Of a stretch of DNA of 64,000 nucleotides, positions 28,147 to 39,880 are shown in pieces; the stretch's first letter is position 1, and the number at the start of each line of letters is the position of its first letter. Origin of the DNA: Campylorhamphus procurvoides. Taxonomy: Eukaryota; Chordata; Aves; Passeriformes; Dendrocolaptidae. The DNA lies in the NCBI GenBank assembly GCA_013396655.1, contig WBMV01008407.1, forward strand, positions 734,583 through 798,582. Direction: 5' to 3'. Below the pieces are notes generated by a model, which worked only from the letters and a program-made list of their open reading frames with translations, searched no databases and had not been told where the DNA came from. A program made the translations under genes and the position numbers.

Positions 28147-28319
28147 GGCGCGGGAGCCGGTGCGGGAATTGCCTCCGCAGGCGGTGGAAGGTGCGGCTGG
28201 CGTAGCCCCGCAGGAAGCAGAGAGCGCACTCGCGGCAGCCGCCGCACCGCAGGGGGACCCCCGGCCGTGCCCCGCACAAACTGCCCAGACAGCGCTGGTT
28301 ATTCATTAAAGGGTGCTGG

Positions 28320-28480
28320 GATCTGAAAAGTGCTGCGAGTCATTAATTTGAGGCCACAGATCATCAGGTCTGGGAGGAGAGTTTCCACCACTCCCCGCTT
28401 GAAATAAATCGGCGGACTGCCTGCCTCTTCTAGCAGCTCTTATTAATTAGGTAGGTTACTAATTTGAGAATCTCGAAGGA
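28320..28480. promoter_or_regulatory. ATTA-rich flank of the CpG island, possible regulatory element
   Basis: Immediately outside the island the sequence changes to several homeodomain-type cores: GTCATTAATTTGAGG, TTATTAATTAGG and TTACTAATTTGAG. It lies upstream of the presumed PARD6G promoter. The evidence is motif density only, with no conservation data. Confidence 0.25.
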
Positions 28481-31400
28481 ACTTACTTCTTTCCATCTTT
28501 TGCCAAGGACCCTTATAATTCTATCAGACCTTTTCCTTTCAGTCAACTTCTTTTAGTCACTAAGAACCTTTGAAAGTGGTATTTTTTTTCCTACACAGTC
28601 CTGCCCAAAACTTCAGTCGTGATGTACAGAAGCTTAAGACATGGCACAAACCTGTACAACTGGTTTTCTGCTGCTCGACATCTCCTAGGATCGTCTGCCC
28701 GTCTAAGCAAGGAGCATAAAGTCCTAAGAGACGTGGCAAGTCACCCATCCTTTCTCCAGACTCCCTGAGCAGGTGTCAGTGGCAGTGATGGGGAATACCC
28801 ATAAATTTAAGACCAAAAAAATTAACTGAGTTGACTTCTTATGTCAAAGCATATGCCCCAACTACAAACTAGCTCCATCTTATTGGGGAATGGACCTGAA
28901 ATGAGCATTTGCTGCACGTTCTGGGCTTGCACTGGTTTTGGAAGGCTTGCTGTAAGTTAAACTGGAAAAATAAAGTCTAAAGAGCTGGGAAAGGAAATAT
29001 TTGTGTGAACTCGATATTTTCCTCTTTTCATCTTTGTATGAGCAATGCAGCAGCTTCGCTTTCCTGCTGTGATGGCCAAGGCCAAGCATCCCTGGGGTGC
29101 TATGGGGCTGTTGGGATGTTTCAGTGTGAAGGTGGATCTTGAGATCCAACAGCTGGATTCATATGGCTTAGTGGTTCAACATACTGTGCGACAAGGCCAG
29201 TTCACTGGCATGAAGTTAATCAGGAACTGAAGTGTAGTCATCTCACCTCCAACGGGGGAAATGGCAGCATTGCTCACACCACTGGGACCATCAGAGGGAC
29301 TTAAAGTAGAATGTTATTCCAGCCCACCTGTCCTCCAGCTGACCCTCAGAAAGAGACCCTGCTGCTTGCATTACCTCCTGGGTCAGGAAACAGTCCTGGA
29401 ACTTATACTTCACACATGTGGTGATGTGGTTGAATTTGGAATCACAACCACAGAGAAGGAAGATCTGTATTAATTTTTTTGTTTCAATTTTGTTTGTTTT
29501 TTTTTCTAAGAAAAAGTTCTCAACAGATGGCAATCAATAAACAATTTTAGTCTTAATTTTAAATTTGGTACCTCATATTTATGGTGCTCATTTGAAAATT
29601 AAACTCATTTGTCTTTTATTTTATGCTAACTTCAGGGAGTGTATATGCTTCATTACCATCTCTTTTATATTAATAGACTTCTCAAACCAATAATCTACCA
29701 AGCTGTGTGTAACCAAAATGGGAATTCAATGAAAATTAATGAAAAATACATTTTTTGGAGGGGGGGGAGATAAAAGCTGGTAAGCCATACTGAATTCATA
29801 AAGATATGATTTTTGAAGCATAATACAGGCGCTTATTTACCAGCAGGGCTAAGGACACTTCCACTCTCTCTCCCCTTTCAGCGGCAGTCACTGCAGATTG
29901 TGTTCATATTTCCACCACCACATGAATACACAATCCTTCTCATCTACCTTGTCTTTTGAAGCTAACAGGTGTATTGAGGACACAAATTACTGTATTTGGG
30001 GAGTGAAGCTAATGTTTCTATTTCTTCTATCTTACAAGAATTTAGAAGTGGCAGGTCACCACCTCTCTCTTTTTTTTTTCCCCACCCATAAGAAAAGCTG
30101 CTTTTCTATATTTCCATTCCTGCTCACTTTTTCATTCTTGCATTAAACACTTATCGCAGTAAGCAAGGTGAATACACTCATATGAGGAAATATGCTCTCT
30201 GTACCTCCAAAGACACTATGGCTTGCAAAGCCTATTTTCAAACTACTTCAAGGAAATCTGGTTTCTGCTGCTATTTCTCAGTAAACCTATTTACCTTTTA
30301 ATAAAATTCCATTCGCAAACCTGAAAAAAGATACTTTAATTTCAATTATTTTCATTCGGGTTTTAATATATGTTGCCATGATTTTAAATATAATGATGAT
30401 CAAACTTTTAAAATACATTTTAGTTAAAAGAAGTCTAATTTAAGTTAAATATCCATTCGTTTGTAGATTAATATAAACACTTTTTATTCACTCTGATCTG
30501 AGAAATGATCAGTTTCTGGATAGTTCATTGATTAGGCTAAAATAGGGGGTCAGTACAAAAAACTAGCTGTATACTTTTACTAGTAGAAAAATAGAATATT
30601 ATGTATTTATTAAAAGATGTATGATTTAGCAATATTATTTATTAATAGTACTTAATAATTTACTAAAAGTGAATTCTTCTCAATCAAGCTTCACTGAAAT
30701 CCAATTCAGTCCATTCTTGTAAATTCTCTAAGATACACTTCTTTTCCTCCCCATTTTCCAAATTAGTTGCAGGTTCAGTTCCTTTCTTCCAGAGCAGAGT
30801 TGAGGCACGATTGAGACAGCTTGAGAAAATTCCTTCTTCTCTTGTCTCCCCTTTCCATTCCCATGCTGTGCTGTAATGAGCAGTGACTTCAGTTCCATAT
30901 ACCAGCAGGAACCACAACACTGGGTGTGCTCGCAGGCTGCCCTGGCCCCAGGTTGCACCAGGCACTGCAGCCCCTACCAGCTGTTTTCCTCCTCAGACTC
31001 AGTCACAAAGATGGTTTTAATTTAACTGCTTTACTCAGCCACCTTTCAGGGTTGTTGTTTTTCTCATCACTTGCCAAGGGCACAGCATTCCTTTGACAAT
31101 TTCTATAAATCTTCATCTGTTTTAGTAATCTATGGTTAATTTATCCTGTTTCTGACCCATCAGAGCTTTTAAATCACTGTTTCTTCCTGGGTGCCCAACT
31201 CTCAGCCCTTCTTTGCAGCCTTGCAAGGTGCATCCAGGGCATGGGGGCACGTTTGCTCTTGCCCAGCCATATAACGCCCTCCTGCATGCAGCACTGCACC
31301 TAATACTCTTGTTTTTTCCCCTAAACAAGGCAGGGGTGCTGCAGACCAGGGATCCTAACAGCCCATTTTAAAAGTACTCTTATATTCCTGTTTTCAAAGC

Positions 31401-32630
31401 TTTTTATTTACCAGACCAATGAAAGGTGCTGCAACATGTGCCTGGGACACTCTTTCCTGCAATGCTGTTTTTCAGGATGCAAGAGGCTTCACTCTGACTC
31501 GCTGCATACTTCATTAGTATTAACAAGTAATCTGCATGCTCTGAGAGGTGAAAAAATATCTCTGACTCACATCCAAGGATTTATTTTTCTGCCTCCCTTG
31601 CCTGCATGGAATTTGCAAGAGTTACAAATAGCAAGTCCTAAGGGCCTGGGGGAGCTGCTGCACTCACAGACTGGTTTTGGTTTCTTTAAATGTAAACCAA
31701 AATGAAGCATAGCATGAAGGAGGGAAGAGTAGGGGATGACAACTATTGTTTTGCTTGTAGCTAACAATGTTCCTGCTACAGTCAGGATGGTTTCTACTTC
31801 ATCAAGCTCAGAGGACAATGCCAGGGAACATCCATTGCCCTAGTGCAGGAGCCTACCTAGAGGGGAGCGAGAAGGATAATGCCACCAGCCACAGCAGTAA
31901 TGGATGCTCCAGGACAGGGGACCAGCTGCTGTAATGGTTTTCCATTGTCCCATCCCTCATGGTGGTGAGATGTCTTCTTTTTCCTTCTCTTTAAGAGCTT
32001 TTGTCTTCAGGCCTACAAGAGACTTACATACATTTAATAGCAGAAGGAGCAAAGAGCAAGAAGACTTTATTCTCAGGGGGTGGGGAAACTTGATGCTTCT
32101 TTTCTACCATGGATGATAAAGCACCGAGGAAACCAGCTGAGTGACTTTACTAAAAAACACTCTAAGAGGAGAGACCAGAGCAGTTGGTCATAAGCAACTG
32201 CAGAGCTCACAAGCAAGCACGAAGATGAGCATTTGTTGTTGCAGCTCCGAGGATTTCTCCAGAGAGACATGACATGTGGGGGGAGGTGGGTGGAGGTGCC
32301 TAGGCTGCCTGCACACAGGTATCCTGGCTTCAGCAGATCAGACCAATGTGCTCTTTTGTGAGTGGAAAATTTTCCTCTTTGGCTTAACTGGTGGATATTG
32401 TATAACTTGTTACACTTTGATATGTATCAGAGTGCAAATAATTCAGGAATCAAAACTACTTGGATACCAGCATCCTGACAGCCAAACTCTGAGCACCTGC
32501 AGACAGGGAGTAGAGTGGGTTATCAGAGTGATTGCCCTCTTCTAAAATTACACCTCAATTGGGGTTAGAAGCAACAGTATTTTACAAGGATGACAAAGGG
32601 GAATTTGACTGGCAGAAGTGAATTTGCGTG

Positions 32631-32655
32631 TGGGAGGGAGGAAGGAAGAGAGAGG
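32631..32655. repeat. G/A-rich tract
   Basis: TGGGAGGGAGGAAGGAAGAG followed by AGAGG. Simple purine repeat. Confidence 0.75.
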
Positions 32656-34048
32656 ATCATGCTCCTTATTGTGTCCCCAAAGTATGCTCTAGCTACATGA
32701 ATCGCCAGGATACGACACTGCCCATGAAATACAGAAATATGTAAGGTATATTTGGACATATATCTGCTGAATTTAATGATGTTTATCTGCCTTTCAATTG
32801 CTTTGATTCTTTGTTTTCTATTCTTAACCAAGGAAGAAACAAGAAAAAGCAATAATGTTTACCAGATGTCATTCATTTCAGCAGAAAAAACAGATATCAT
32901 CCTCTACTACTCTCCGGAAGTAGATCCTTCCACTTACACATAGAGTAAAAATGTTGTTTACAGTGTGATGCTCTACAGATAGCAGCTACTTATGATGTCA
33001 AAATAATCACTGCAAATATTTTTTAAAATATTATTAATTTAAAGGTAGTACTAGGTCTAGGGTGTGTGAGGGTTTCTCTTGTTCTCTTTTCCCAAGAAAA
33101 AGTTATACTTCCCTTCATCCCTTGATTGTTGGTCCAACTTCTACAGGAAATTGAAGTATAATTTTAAGTTGGCAAGTGCAGCATACATCTTCTAATTAGT
33201 CCAATGCTATCAAATAACTTATGCAATAGCATCATCTTTGTCTTCCCCAGCACTTTTTCTGTGTGGAACTATGAACAAACTATTCAAACACACTATGACA
33301 ATGGACCAATTTTTCTGCAGTAGTTACCAAATTTTCTAATGGAGTTAAGCTGACCAGATATAATCGTGCCTTCCTTTCAAGTGCTTGTCTGACTTGCTCA
33401 GTGAACAGAGAATCCTGCCTGTGGAACCCTTCTGCCATTCTTCTCAATCACAAACTCATTTTAATCTCTTTCAGATAACCATTTAACTCAATCTACCATT
33501 TTTGTTAGCTCTGGCAGCTGAAGTGTGGGCTCTGGTAACAGGGTAAGAGAGTACATACAACTTTTGCCCAGACTAATTCAGTCCCTCACCAAAAGCACAG
33601 AGAGGTTTTTAGCTTTTCACAGAATGCAGTTAACTGCAAGGAACAACCAGAATCCTCATGTGAATGTAATGTATTGACAACTTCCATTTGGGAAGTGACT
33701 AAATGTCACCGTAAGTAAACAACCCCAGCAGTCCTGAATTGCAGCTGTAGGCAATATGTAAGGTACTACATCTAGCTATTAAGTCAAGCCCTCTCAGAAG
33801 TGGTGGTTTGTGGTCTCACCTGCTAATAAGGGAAAATAATAAGAAACTATCCTAGCCGTGTGAACTGTACAACAAACAAATCACTTGCTAACTTGAATTA
33901 TTAAAAAATGTAACACACTGCAGCTGAAAGCTTCTTAATAAACAAAAATAAATTTTCAGATGACTTTTTAAGTCTGCTCTTTGCAAGATTTCTTTGGTAG
34001 ATCTGCTAGACCAACTGTAATGTTAAGATAGATTCATTCTCAATTAAT

Positions 34049-34062
34049 AGTAATAATAATAA
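34049..34062. repeat. (TAA)n microsatellite, about 4 units
   Basis: AGTAATAATAATAAAA, short and probably stable. Confidence 0.7.
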
Positions 34063-34480
34063 AAGGTTAGAGGGAAAGGTCACATATTCACATAGTAAAC
34101 TCCATGCGATGTTTGCCAAACCACTGCACATAGCAGTACCAGGCTGAAATCACCTGATCCTGTCAGAACTACTGAAGCAAACTCCTGTATGGAAAGGCAC
34201 TGTGCAGCTCTAATTGTCTGGGATTGGACATAATCTTTTCCTCACCCACCTGATCTGCAAAGAGATTTGCCAAGAAGCGGCTTACTACGTTGGCGATGTC
34301 CTTCAGCCTGCCTTTGCACCCTGCAAACACTGCAGTTTAAGCTGTTTGTGCACAATCAATCCTTTCCAGAGCTTTCAGTGAGGGCAAAGAGTCTCATGTG
34401 AGGCTTGAAGAAGTGCTTCAGAGCAGCTGTTTAGAATTGCATGAAGCATGAGACACATTATATTCTCTTCCCACAGGCTG

Positions 34481-34574
34481 AGGGCCAGATGTTCAGTGGG
34501 TGTAAAGTGACAGAGTCTCAGTGTGACTTTTTTGGGGGGCCACGATGATTTGTACCAGCCAAGAATCTGGCCCT
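34481..34574. mobile_element. Palindromic MITE-like relic
   Basis: The ends AGGGCCAGAT (34481-34490) and ATCTGGCCCT (34565-34574) are perfect inverted repeats of 10 bp. The similarity continues imperfectly inward (GTTCAGTGGGTGTAAA against the complement of TTTGTACCAGCCAAGA). The pattern resembles the old 'gatctggccc...ggtgtaaa' palindromic repeats of reptiles and birds. The family name is unknown to me. Confidence 0.5.
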
Positions 34575-36513
34575 AAGTGTTTCAGCCAATTGACTTCTCT
34601 GACCTCTCCTGCCTAAGAGCATGGTTTTGTAATCCCTGTTCTAAACTTCATCTGGCATTGACATTCCCTCTGAAGTGAGAAGGGATGTGAAGTGTTCAGG
34701 ACTGCTAGTGGAAGGTACTGAAAAGAGAAATCTCTCAGAAGATTCCTGATGCCACTTCTCCAGGCCAGTTTGCTGAAGTCAACACAGGTTTTTGGTTGTG
34801 ACACATTTACATATTTTCCTTCCCGTGTTTCTGCTGCTAGTAATGTACGCAGGTTCTTTGTACCTCTTTACTCCCAAAGCATGTTTGGTTTTCTATCCTC
34901 TTAGGGTCAGGAAATAAGAACGTTTCTAAGCATCTTCCTGAAACATGAATGAGGATTACTCATGGGAATATGGATTTCAGAATCAGACCTTACGATCATT
35001 TTGACAGTGTCATGGGAGGAAAAACTCTTTCCCAGAACCAAACAATTTTATTGCATTCCAGAATCATGTGCAAAACAGGGATCCCATCTGTTCAAATGCA
35101 TTGCCTCTAAGTACAGTTTTGCCTGTATCTCACCAGTGTAAGAAGTCAAACAAAGGAGCCTCAGTTTTAAATGATAATGTTTTCTTCAAAATACAAGTCA
35201 CTGCTAGAAAGGGCTTCCTAATAATTTGCACAATTGCCAAGAGGTATTTTCTTGAATGCTCTTTTGACTGGAAAGGCCACTGCAGAGTAGTATAGTGCTA
35301 CAGCAATCATTCTTAAAACAAACCTTCTCTGTGGTCAGTTTTGCCAATTCTTCTAAATTGGCAATAAATGGATAAATAATAAAAACATTAACGTCAGAAC
35401 TGATGGATTAAAATTGGGCTGAAATAGACTCATTTATTTTTTCCTCTGACATCTTGAAGGGTTTAGAACAAAGGGTGCTTGAATAGAGCACTCTATGTTT
35501 AGGCTAGTTTACTGGAGTGATTCTGCAATAAAAAGATTATGAATAGAAGAGAGAGGATTTAATTTACGAGATTCCTCTAACTAGGGCCCGGTGCCTGGGA
35601 TTTTTATCATCACCATGAACATCAGCAAGTTTTGCTTGGGAAGTGCACTGAAGGACTTTTGAAAACTTCAGGTAAGAGGTTTATAGTTGCTTAATTCTGC
35701 ATATCTCCATTTCTAAGTGTCCACTTTGAGTTACCTCAAAGTCCTTTTAACAATTGCTCCATCTGACTGTTTGAGACTTCTCTGACAGCTCTGCTTGTGC
35801 TTTTCCTTATAGAAACTGATCTGAGAAAAAAATGTGATTTCAATGTTTGCCCATGGAAAGGGATCATTGTTTGTCTGGGAATTCAGCCTTGCTTGTACAC
35901 ATACTTTGTCTGTGGACAGGGAGTGATGCCCACCTAACCTGGTTTGCCCCAACCTCCCTCTTTCCAGCCCATTCCCCCTGGCTAGAGGAGCCTGGAAATA
36001 TTTGTGCCCAGCTCATGGATAGTAGCAAGAGGGCTGGAAGGGAGATGTCTTCCAAGACAGGGCCTGAAGCAGTTTTCTGCTTTCCTGTGAAGGTTCAGAG
36101 GGAGGGCAGGATATCTGGTAAGCCTTATTCCACCCTTCCTTGCCCAGAGTCCTCCTGAGCACCTCTGGTGCACCAGCATGGCTCTGCAGCTGAGCCAGCT
36201 CTTTCCTGTAGTCCTCCTATACACACAGCTCTGGGATGCATCACCGGACAGTGTCAGAATCCTGATCTCCCAGGATGGTTCTCACAAGACATAGGTATTA
36301 CAGCTGCCATCCCTTGCTCAGATATTCATGCCATCTGGGTTCTGCCATGGTGCAGGCAGTTCAGCATGGGTGGCTTGTAGGGTGCAAAGGAGACAGGTCT
36401 GGCTTTCACTCCTTGTGTTCATCTGTAGTTGCACCTGTTATGAGGGCCATGTGCTGGGGAATGACAGACAGGAGCAACCCATGGACAATTAAGAGTCATA
36501 CCTTGCCTGACTA

Positions 36514-36536
36514 ATGGCTCATATGGTATGAGCCAT
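36514..36536. repeat. Perfect 10-bp inverted repeat, 3-nt loop
   Basis: ATGGCTCATA, then TGG, then TATGAGCCAT: both arms are perfect reverse complements. It would form a stable short hairpin. It is not followed by a T run and has no known role. Confidence 0.9.
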
Positions 36537-38696
36537 ATAGTATGCCTTCAGTAATGCATCCATGGTGAGGGCACGGCTGGCCCCCAGGTCTTCAAAAGGT
36601 GGCAACCTGGGCTGGAGGCACTCAAGTAGAGAGAAGTATCAAACATTGAAAATCCTCATGATTTTCATCTTTGTAAGAAAACTTGCTTAGGATTTTGCAG
36701 GGGCACAGGATATGGTCTGACAATTTTATCAGCAACAGGTCAAAATGTGTTGATCTTCTGCCTGGTGGGGCAGCACCTACTGGCAAAGGTGGAGAGACCA
36801 GGGGAGGGTTTGGGCTTCAGGACTGTGTAGCAGATAAAAGCTGATCCCTCAGCTTCTTCATTTATAAATCAGAATGAAAAGTAATAGTTGTTTCTCTGCA
36901 TCACAGGGTTAGCACAAGGCTTAATTAACTTGTGTTTATGACACCCTGCTGGAAAGGTGTTAGGATAATTAGAAACGGAACTCCTACATCTGTTCAGGAC
37001 TACTCCGTTGGGGCCACAACCCATGATTAAGATTTCTAGCAGATGTCACAATGCAAATGGCAATGTCTAATAAGTGGGAGTACAATAATGAGGAGCACGA
37101 GCAGCTCTCCTCCCTCTGGAAACAGGTATGCTCATGCCATCACTGCTGTCCACACACCCTCACGTTGGGTGACATCCCTTCAAGGCGTTTGGCCCCACAC
37201 CATGCTGCTGCTCAGCTCTGTGTCCAGAGGGAAGGGAGATTAGGCTGGAAAATGGTGTTTTACAACCATCATCCAGCCTCTGAAAAGCAGATTAATCCAT
37301 TCCATGCCTTCTACCCTCACTACAGGCAACTGCAGAGAGAGGCACTTGCCATTGGAAAGCATGTTCTACTGACGCTGTTAGGGAACCAAGTGACATCATT
37401 TAAATTTTTTGGAACAATGGCCTTTTTCCCACAACTGCCTTGGCTTTTGTTCCCTCTGCACTGGCGCCACGCAACTGGCTGGGATGTGATGTTATTCCCC
37501 AGGGTGTCAGGGGAAAGCAGTCTCTGGAGAGTGGGTGATTGGGAGGAGTCAGCAAAATGCTGATGGGCCCCAGTTGGTTTTTAGTTTATCAGGAGAAGTG
37601 ATGATATTTTGTTTTGGTCTGCTCCATATTTCAAGCTCGACACTTGTTAGAAAAATGCCTGCCTGCAGAACAGGGATCTAGCCTGTTGGTATCTGAGGTG
37701 CTGGCGGCAGTGGCATACAGGGACAGGAGGGAACTGAAGGTGTGTACGCTAGGCAAGGGCCAGAAGCTCACTGCTCTGGAGCCAGGCTGAAAGACAGAGA
37801 TAGAACAGCATCCTGTAAATAACAACTTCCTTCATTACTCTCTTTCCTCGCCAGAGCAGGTCAGTCCTTTGCATCAAGGTGAGGTTTGGTTCTCCTGCTC
37901 TTCCCCTACTGCTTCCTCAAAGTTTCCCTGCCTCCTTTGCTTCACTGCCTCCTCCTCCTTATCCAAATCCTTTTTATTTCTGTTGCAGTCTGGAGCTGTT
38001 TACCACCAAGTCTGGGGTTCCTGCTCTTCACAGGACTGATGGGGGTCTTACTCCACTAGCGTGCCCTGGTCTAATATGACCCACAGGAGCTATGAGTGGC
38101 TCACCCAGGAAAGGTTTTCTGCAAATTTAGCATTTAGATCTCTGAAAGTTATTCAAACTAGGACTCCTCACATGTTTGGAAAAAAACCAGATACATGGTG
38201 GTGGTGATGGTCTCAGTCCCCTACTCAGCAAAACTGTGCAAATGTCATCTGTTTGAATAAAATCTTCTCAAATCCTGCTAACATTAGTATTTTCCAAATG
38301 AAAGACCACACAATTTATTTCTCTCCAATATGTATAAGAGGTACATTCCCTAGTTTTGCCTGAGAGAAACAATACAAAATAATCCCAGGCAACCCCCTCC
38401 AAACCACAAAAATCCCAAACTGAAATCAACTCTGAACAAGACTAAACTAGCCTGAGGTAGGCACCCAGGGAAGATTTCAGCTTGCTCACTTTTGGCAGTG
38501 TCCTAAGGAAGCAAAGGTAGGATCTCATGCCAGGAAATGCCAGGCAGCCTGAACCTGAGGCGTGCTGCCTGTCTTGCCCGCTGAGCTGGCCTGGACACTT
38601 GGCACCCCATTCCGGGTACATTGGCTGTGTATGGCAGGTAACCTCTACTATAAATTCCTGCTGGAAAGCCTGCACCTGAAAAGCAGCTCCAGCAAT

Positions 38697-38742
38697 GTTT
38701 TTTGGTGTTGTTTTGTTTTTTTCTTTCCTTTTTCTTTTTTTA
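38697..38742. repeat. T-rich low-complexity tract
   Basis: TTTTTTGGTGTTGTTTTG, then T runs broken by C (TTTCTTTCCTTTTTCTTTTT). Confidence 0.8.
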
Positions 38743-39092
38743 AGGCAAAGCAATATGAAGCATGTGAAGTGGTAAGGACTACATGAGGCCTTTTGGGTAA
38801 TCACTGCTGTGCAGAGATTTAGTACCTGGGCTCTAAAACAATAGTTTCCTGGGACATTGATTCAGTAGTAGTTGTAAAGACAAATGGCCTCTTGGGTTTA
38901 TTAGGAAGGGAAAGGGGAAGCTTCAGCAATGCTATTATATAAACCCACAGTGAGCATCTCTCTTAATTATCTCTTGTCAGGCTTCAGCCCCACCTCTCAA
39001 AGATGGCATAACAGAATTTGAATAAGTAAATAAGGGATCAACAAAGCTGACCAGAGGTGTGATACAGCTTCTCTAATACAGAAAATGAACTG

Positions 39093-39162
39093 AGGTTTCA
39101 CAGTCTGGAAAAGAAGAGGACTGAGGAGAAACTGGAGAGGTTATAAAATCAGTAAGTGAATG
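39093..39162 (+). mobile_element. Left part of an ancient non-LTR repeat split by CR1
   Basis: CTGGAAAAGAAGAGGACTGA followed by GAGGTTATAAAATCAG resembles the widespread sauropsid repeat segment that reads roughly 'ggaaaagaagactaagggg...ggtctataaaatcatgagtgg'. The match is from memory. The sequence stops at the CR1 insertion and resumes on the other side. Confidence 0.5.
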
Positions 39163-39647
39163 AATCACAGAATCATAGAATGCTTCAGGTTGGAAGGGAC
39201 CTTAAAGATCATCCAGTTCCAGTCTCCTGCCATGGGCAGGAACACCTTTCACTAGACCAGGTTGCTCAGAGCTCCATCCAACCTGGCCTTGAACACTTCC
39301 AGGGGTGGGGTGTCCACCTCTCTGGGCAACCTGTTCCAGTGCCTCACCACCTTCACACTAAGGAATTTTTTCCTAAAATCTATTTTAAACCTAATCTCAG
39401 TTTGAATCCATTCTCCCTTGTCCTGTCACTACACCTTCTTGTAAACAGTCCCTCTGCATCTTTCTTGTAGGTTCTCTTCAGGTTCTGGAAGGCCACAATT
39501 AGTTCACCCCTAAACCTTCTCTTTTCCAGGCTGAATAAACCCAATTATCTCAGCCTTTTCTCATAGGAGAGGTTTTCCGGCCCTCTAATCATCTTGGTAG
39601 CCCTAGACTTGCTTCAACAGGTTGATTCCCTTCCTGTGCTGGGGACA
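39163..39647 (-). mobile_element. CR1 retrotransposon copy, 5'-truncated, about 485 bp
   Basis: This is the best-preserved CR1 in the window. It starts at the left with ATCACAGAATCATAGAATGC and GGTTGGAAGGGACCTTAAAG. It continues through GCCATGGGCAGGAACACC, CCTTGAACACTTCCAGG and CAACCTGTTCCAGTGCC, and ends near CCTGTGCTGGGGAC. CR1 copies end with ATTCTATG-type octamers, so this copy is on the minus strand and is 5'-truncated at its right end. The chance frame at 39156-39470 lies inside it. It interrupts an older repeat (see flanking entries). Confidence 0.93.
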
Positions 39648-39880
39648 GGAAGGTGAATAAGGAGTAATTATTAGTACTTTGTCACAAGACAAATATCAGG
39701 AAGCTTCAAGCGGAGATTTAAAGCAAAGAAAAGAAAGTATTTTTTCTCTCATAGCACTTCATTAAACAGTGGGATACTGTAGGATGCTGTGAAGAGTAAA
39801 AGATTAAATTAGTTCAAAAGCACTTAGACTTATAGAAGAAAAGCTATCAGGGCTAATAAACACAGAGCTGTAGACATGTC
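39648..39880 (+). mobile_element. Right part of an ancient non-LTR repeat split by CR1
   Basis: Resumes with GGAAGGTGAATAAGGAGTAA and carries the order of landmarks expected for that repeat: CACAAGACAAATATCAGGAA, AAAGAAAGTATTTTTTCTC, CTGTAGGATGCTGTGAAG, TTAGTTCAAAAGCACTTAGA and GAAAAGCTATCAGGGC. In the intact repeat these follow the 'ataaaatcatgagtgg' segment directly, so the CR1 must have landed in it. The family name (an old CR1/L3-like element) is uncertain. Confidence 0.5.

Larger units (their letters stand above)
27690..28290. promoter_or_regulatory. PARD6G: CpG island, probable PARD6G promoter
   Basis: This is the only strongly GC- and CpG-rich block in the window and stands out sharply from AT-rich flanks. 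It contains GC boxes of Sp1/KLF type (GGGGCGGG at 28062-28069, several CCCGCCC or CCGCCCC motifs) and no obvious TATA box, as expected for a housekeeping-type promoter. It lies about 13 kb upstream of PARD6G exon 2 in the direction of transcription. The assignment is by position: the short first coding exon, which in the family ends with a VEVKSK-like peptide before the splice site, was not found. Both strands are open over long stretches, which is a usual side effect of GC richness. The promoter could be bidirectional. Confidence 0.7.
28481..39092. other. Intergenic, AT-rich; no gene recognised
   Basis: No recognisable exon. It holds very AT-rich stretches (about 29540-29800, 30300-30660 and 33000-33060), a G-rich spot at 29757-29770, the palindromic relic (34481-34574) and the hairpin (36514-36536). 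The longest open frame in the whole window, 37051-37563 plus (170 codons), has no recognisable domain. Its first part (37043-37125) is flanked by an acceptor-like TTTCTAGCAG and a donor-like ACAG|GTATGC and might be an RNA exon. The minus frame 30684-30965 ends in an acidic peptide (LENLQEWTELDFSEA) with no clear context. Confidence 0.6.

Noticed and set aside
27665..28326. Long overlapping open frames on both strands of the CpG island
   Set aside because: GC-rich DNA lacks stop codons by composition. The frames are Pro/Arg/Ala-rich and run through the N gap.
32752..32943. Small ORF with a hydrophobic stretch and a tyrosine-rich tail
   Set aside because: An acceptor-like TTTCAG lies within it, but there is no partner exon or family match. 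Too short to support.
37051..37563. 170-codon ORF as a single-exon gene
   Set aside because: No known domain, no promoter or polyA context, and multiple Met with no preferred start. Only its first 75 bases look exon-like, so it is kept as a minor finding.
39156..39470. 104-codon ORF starting near 39.16 kb
   Set aside because: It lies inside a CR1 3' region read antisense, so it is not a gene.
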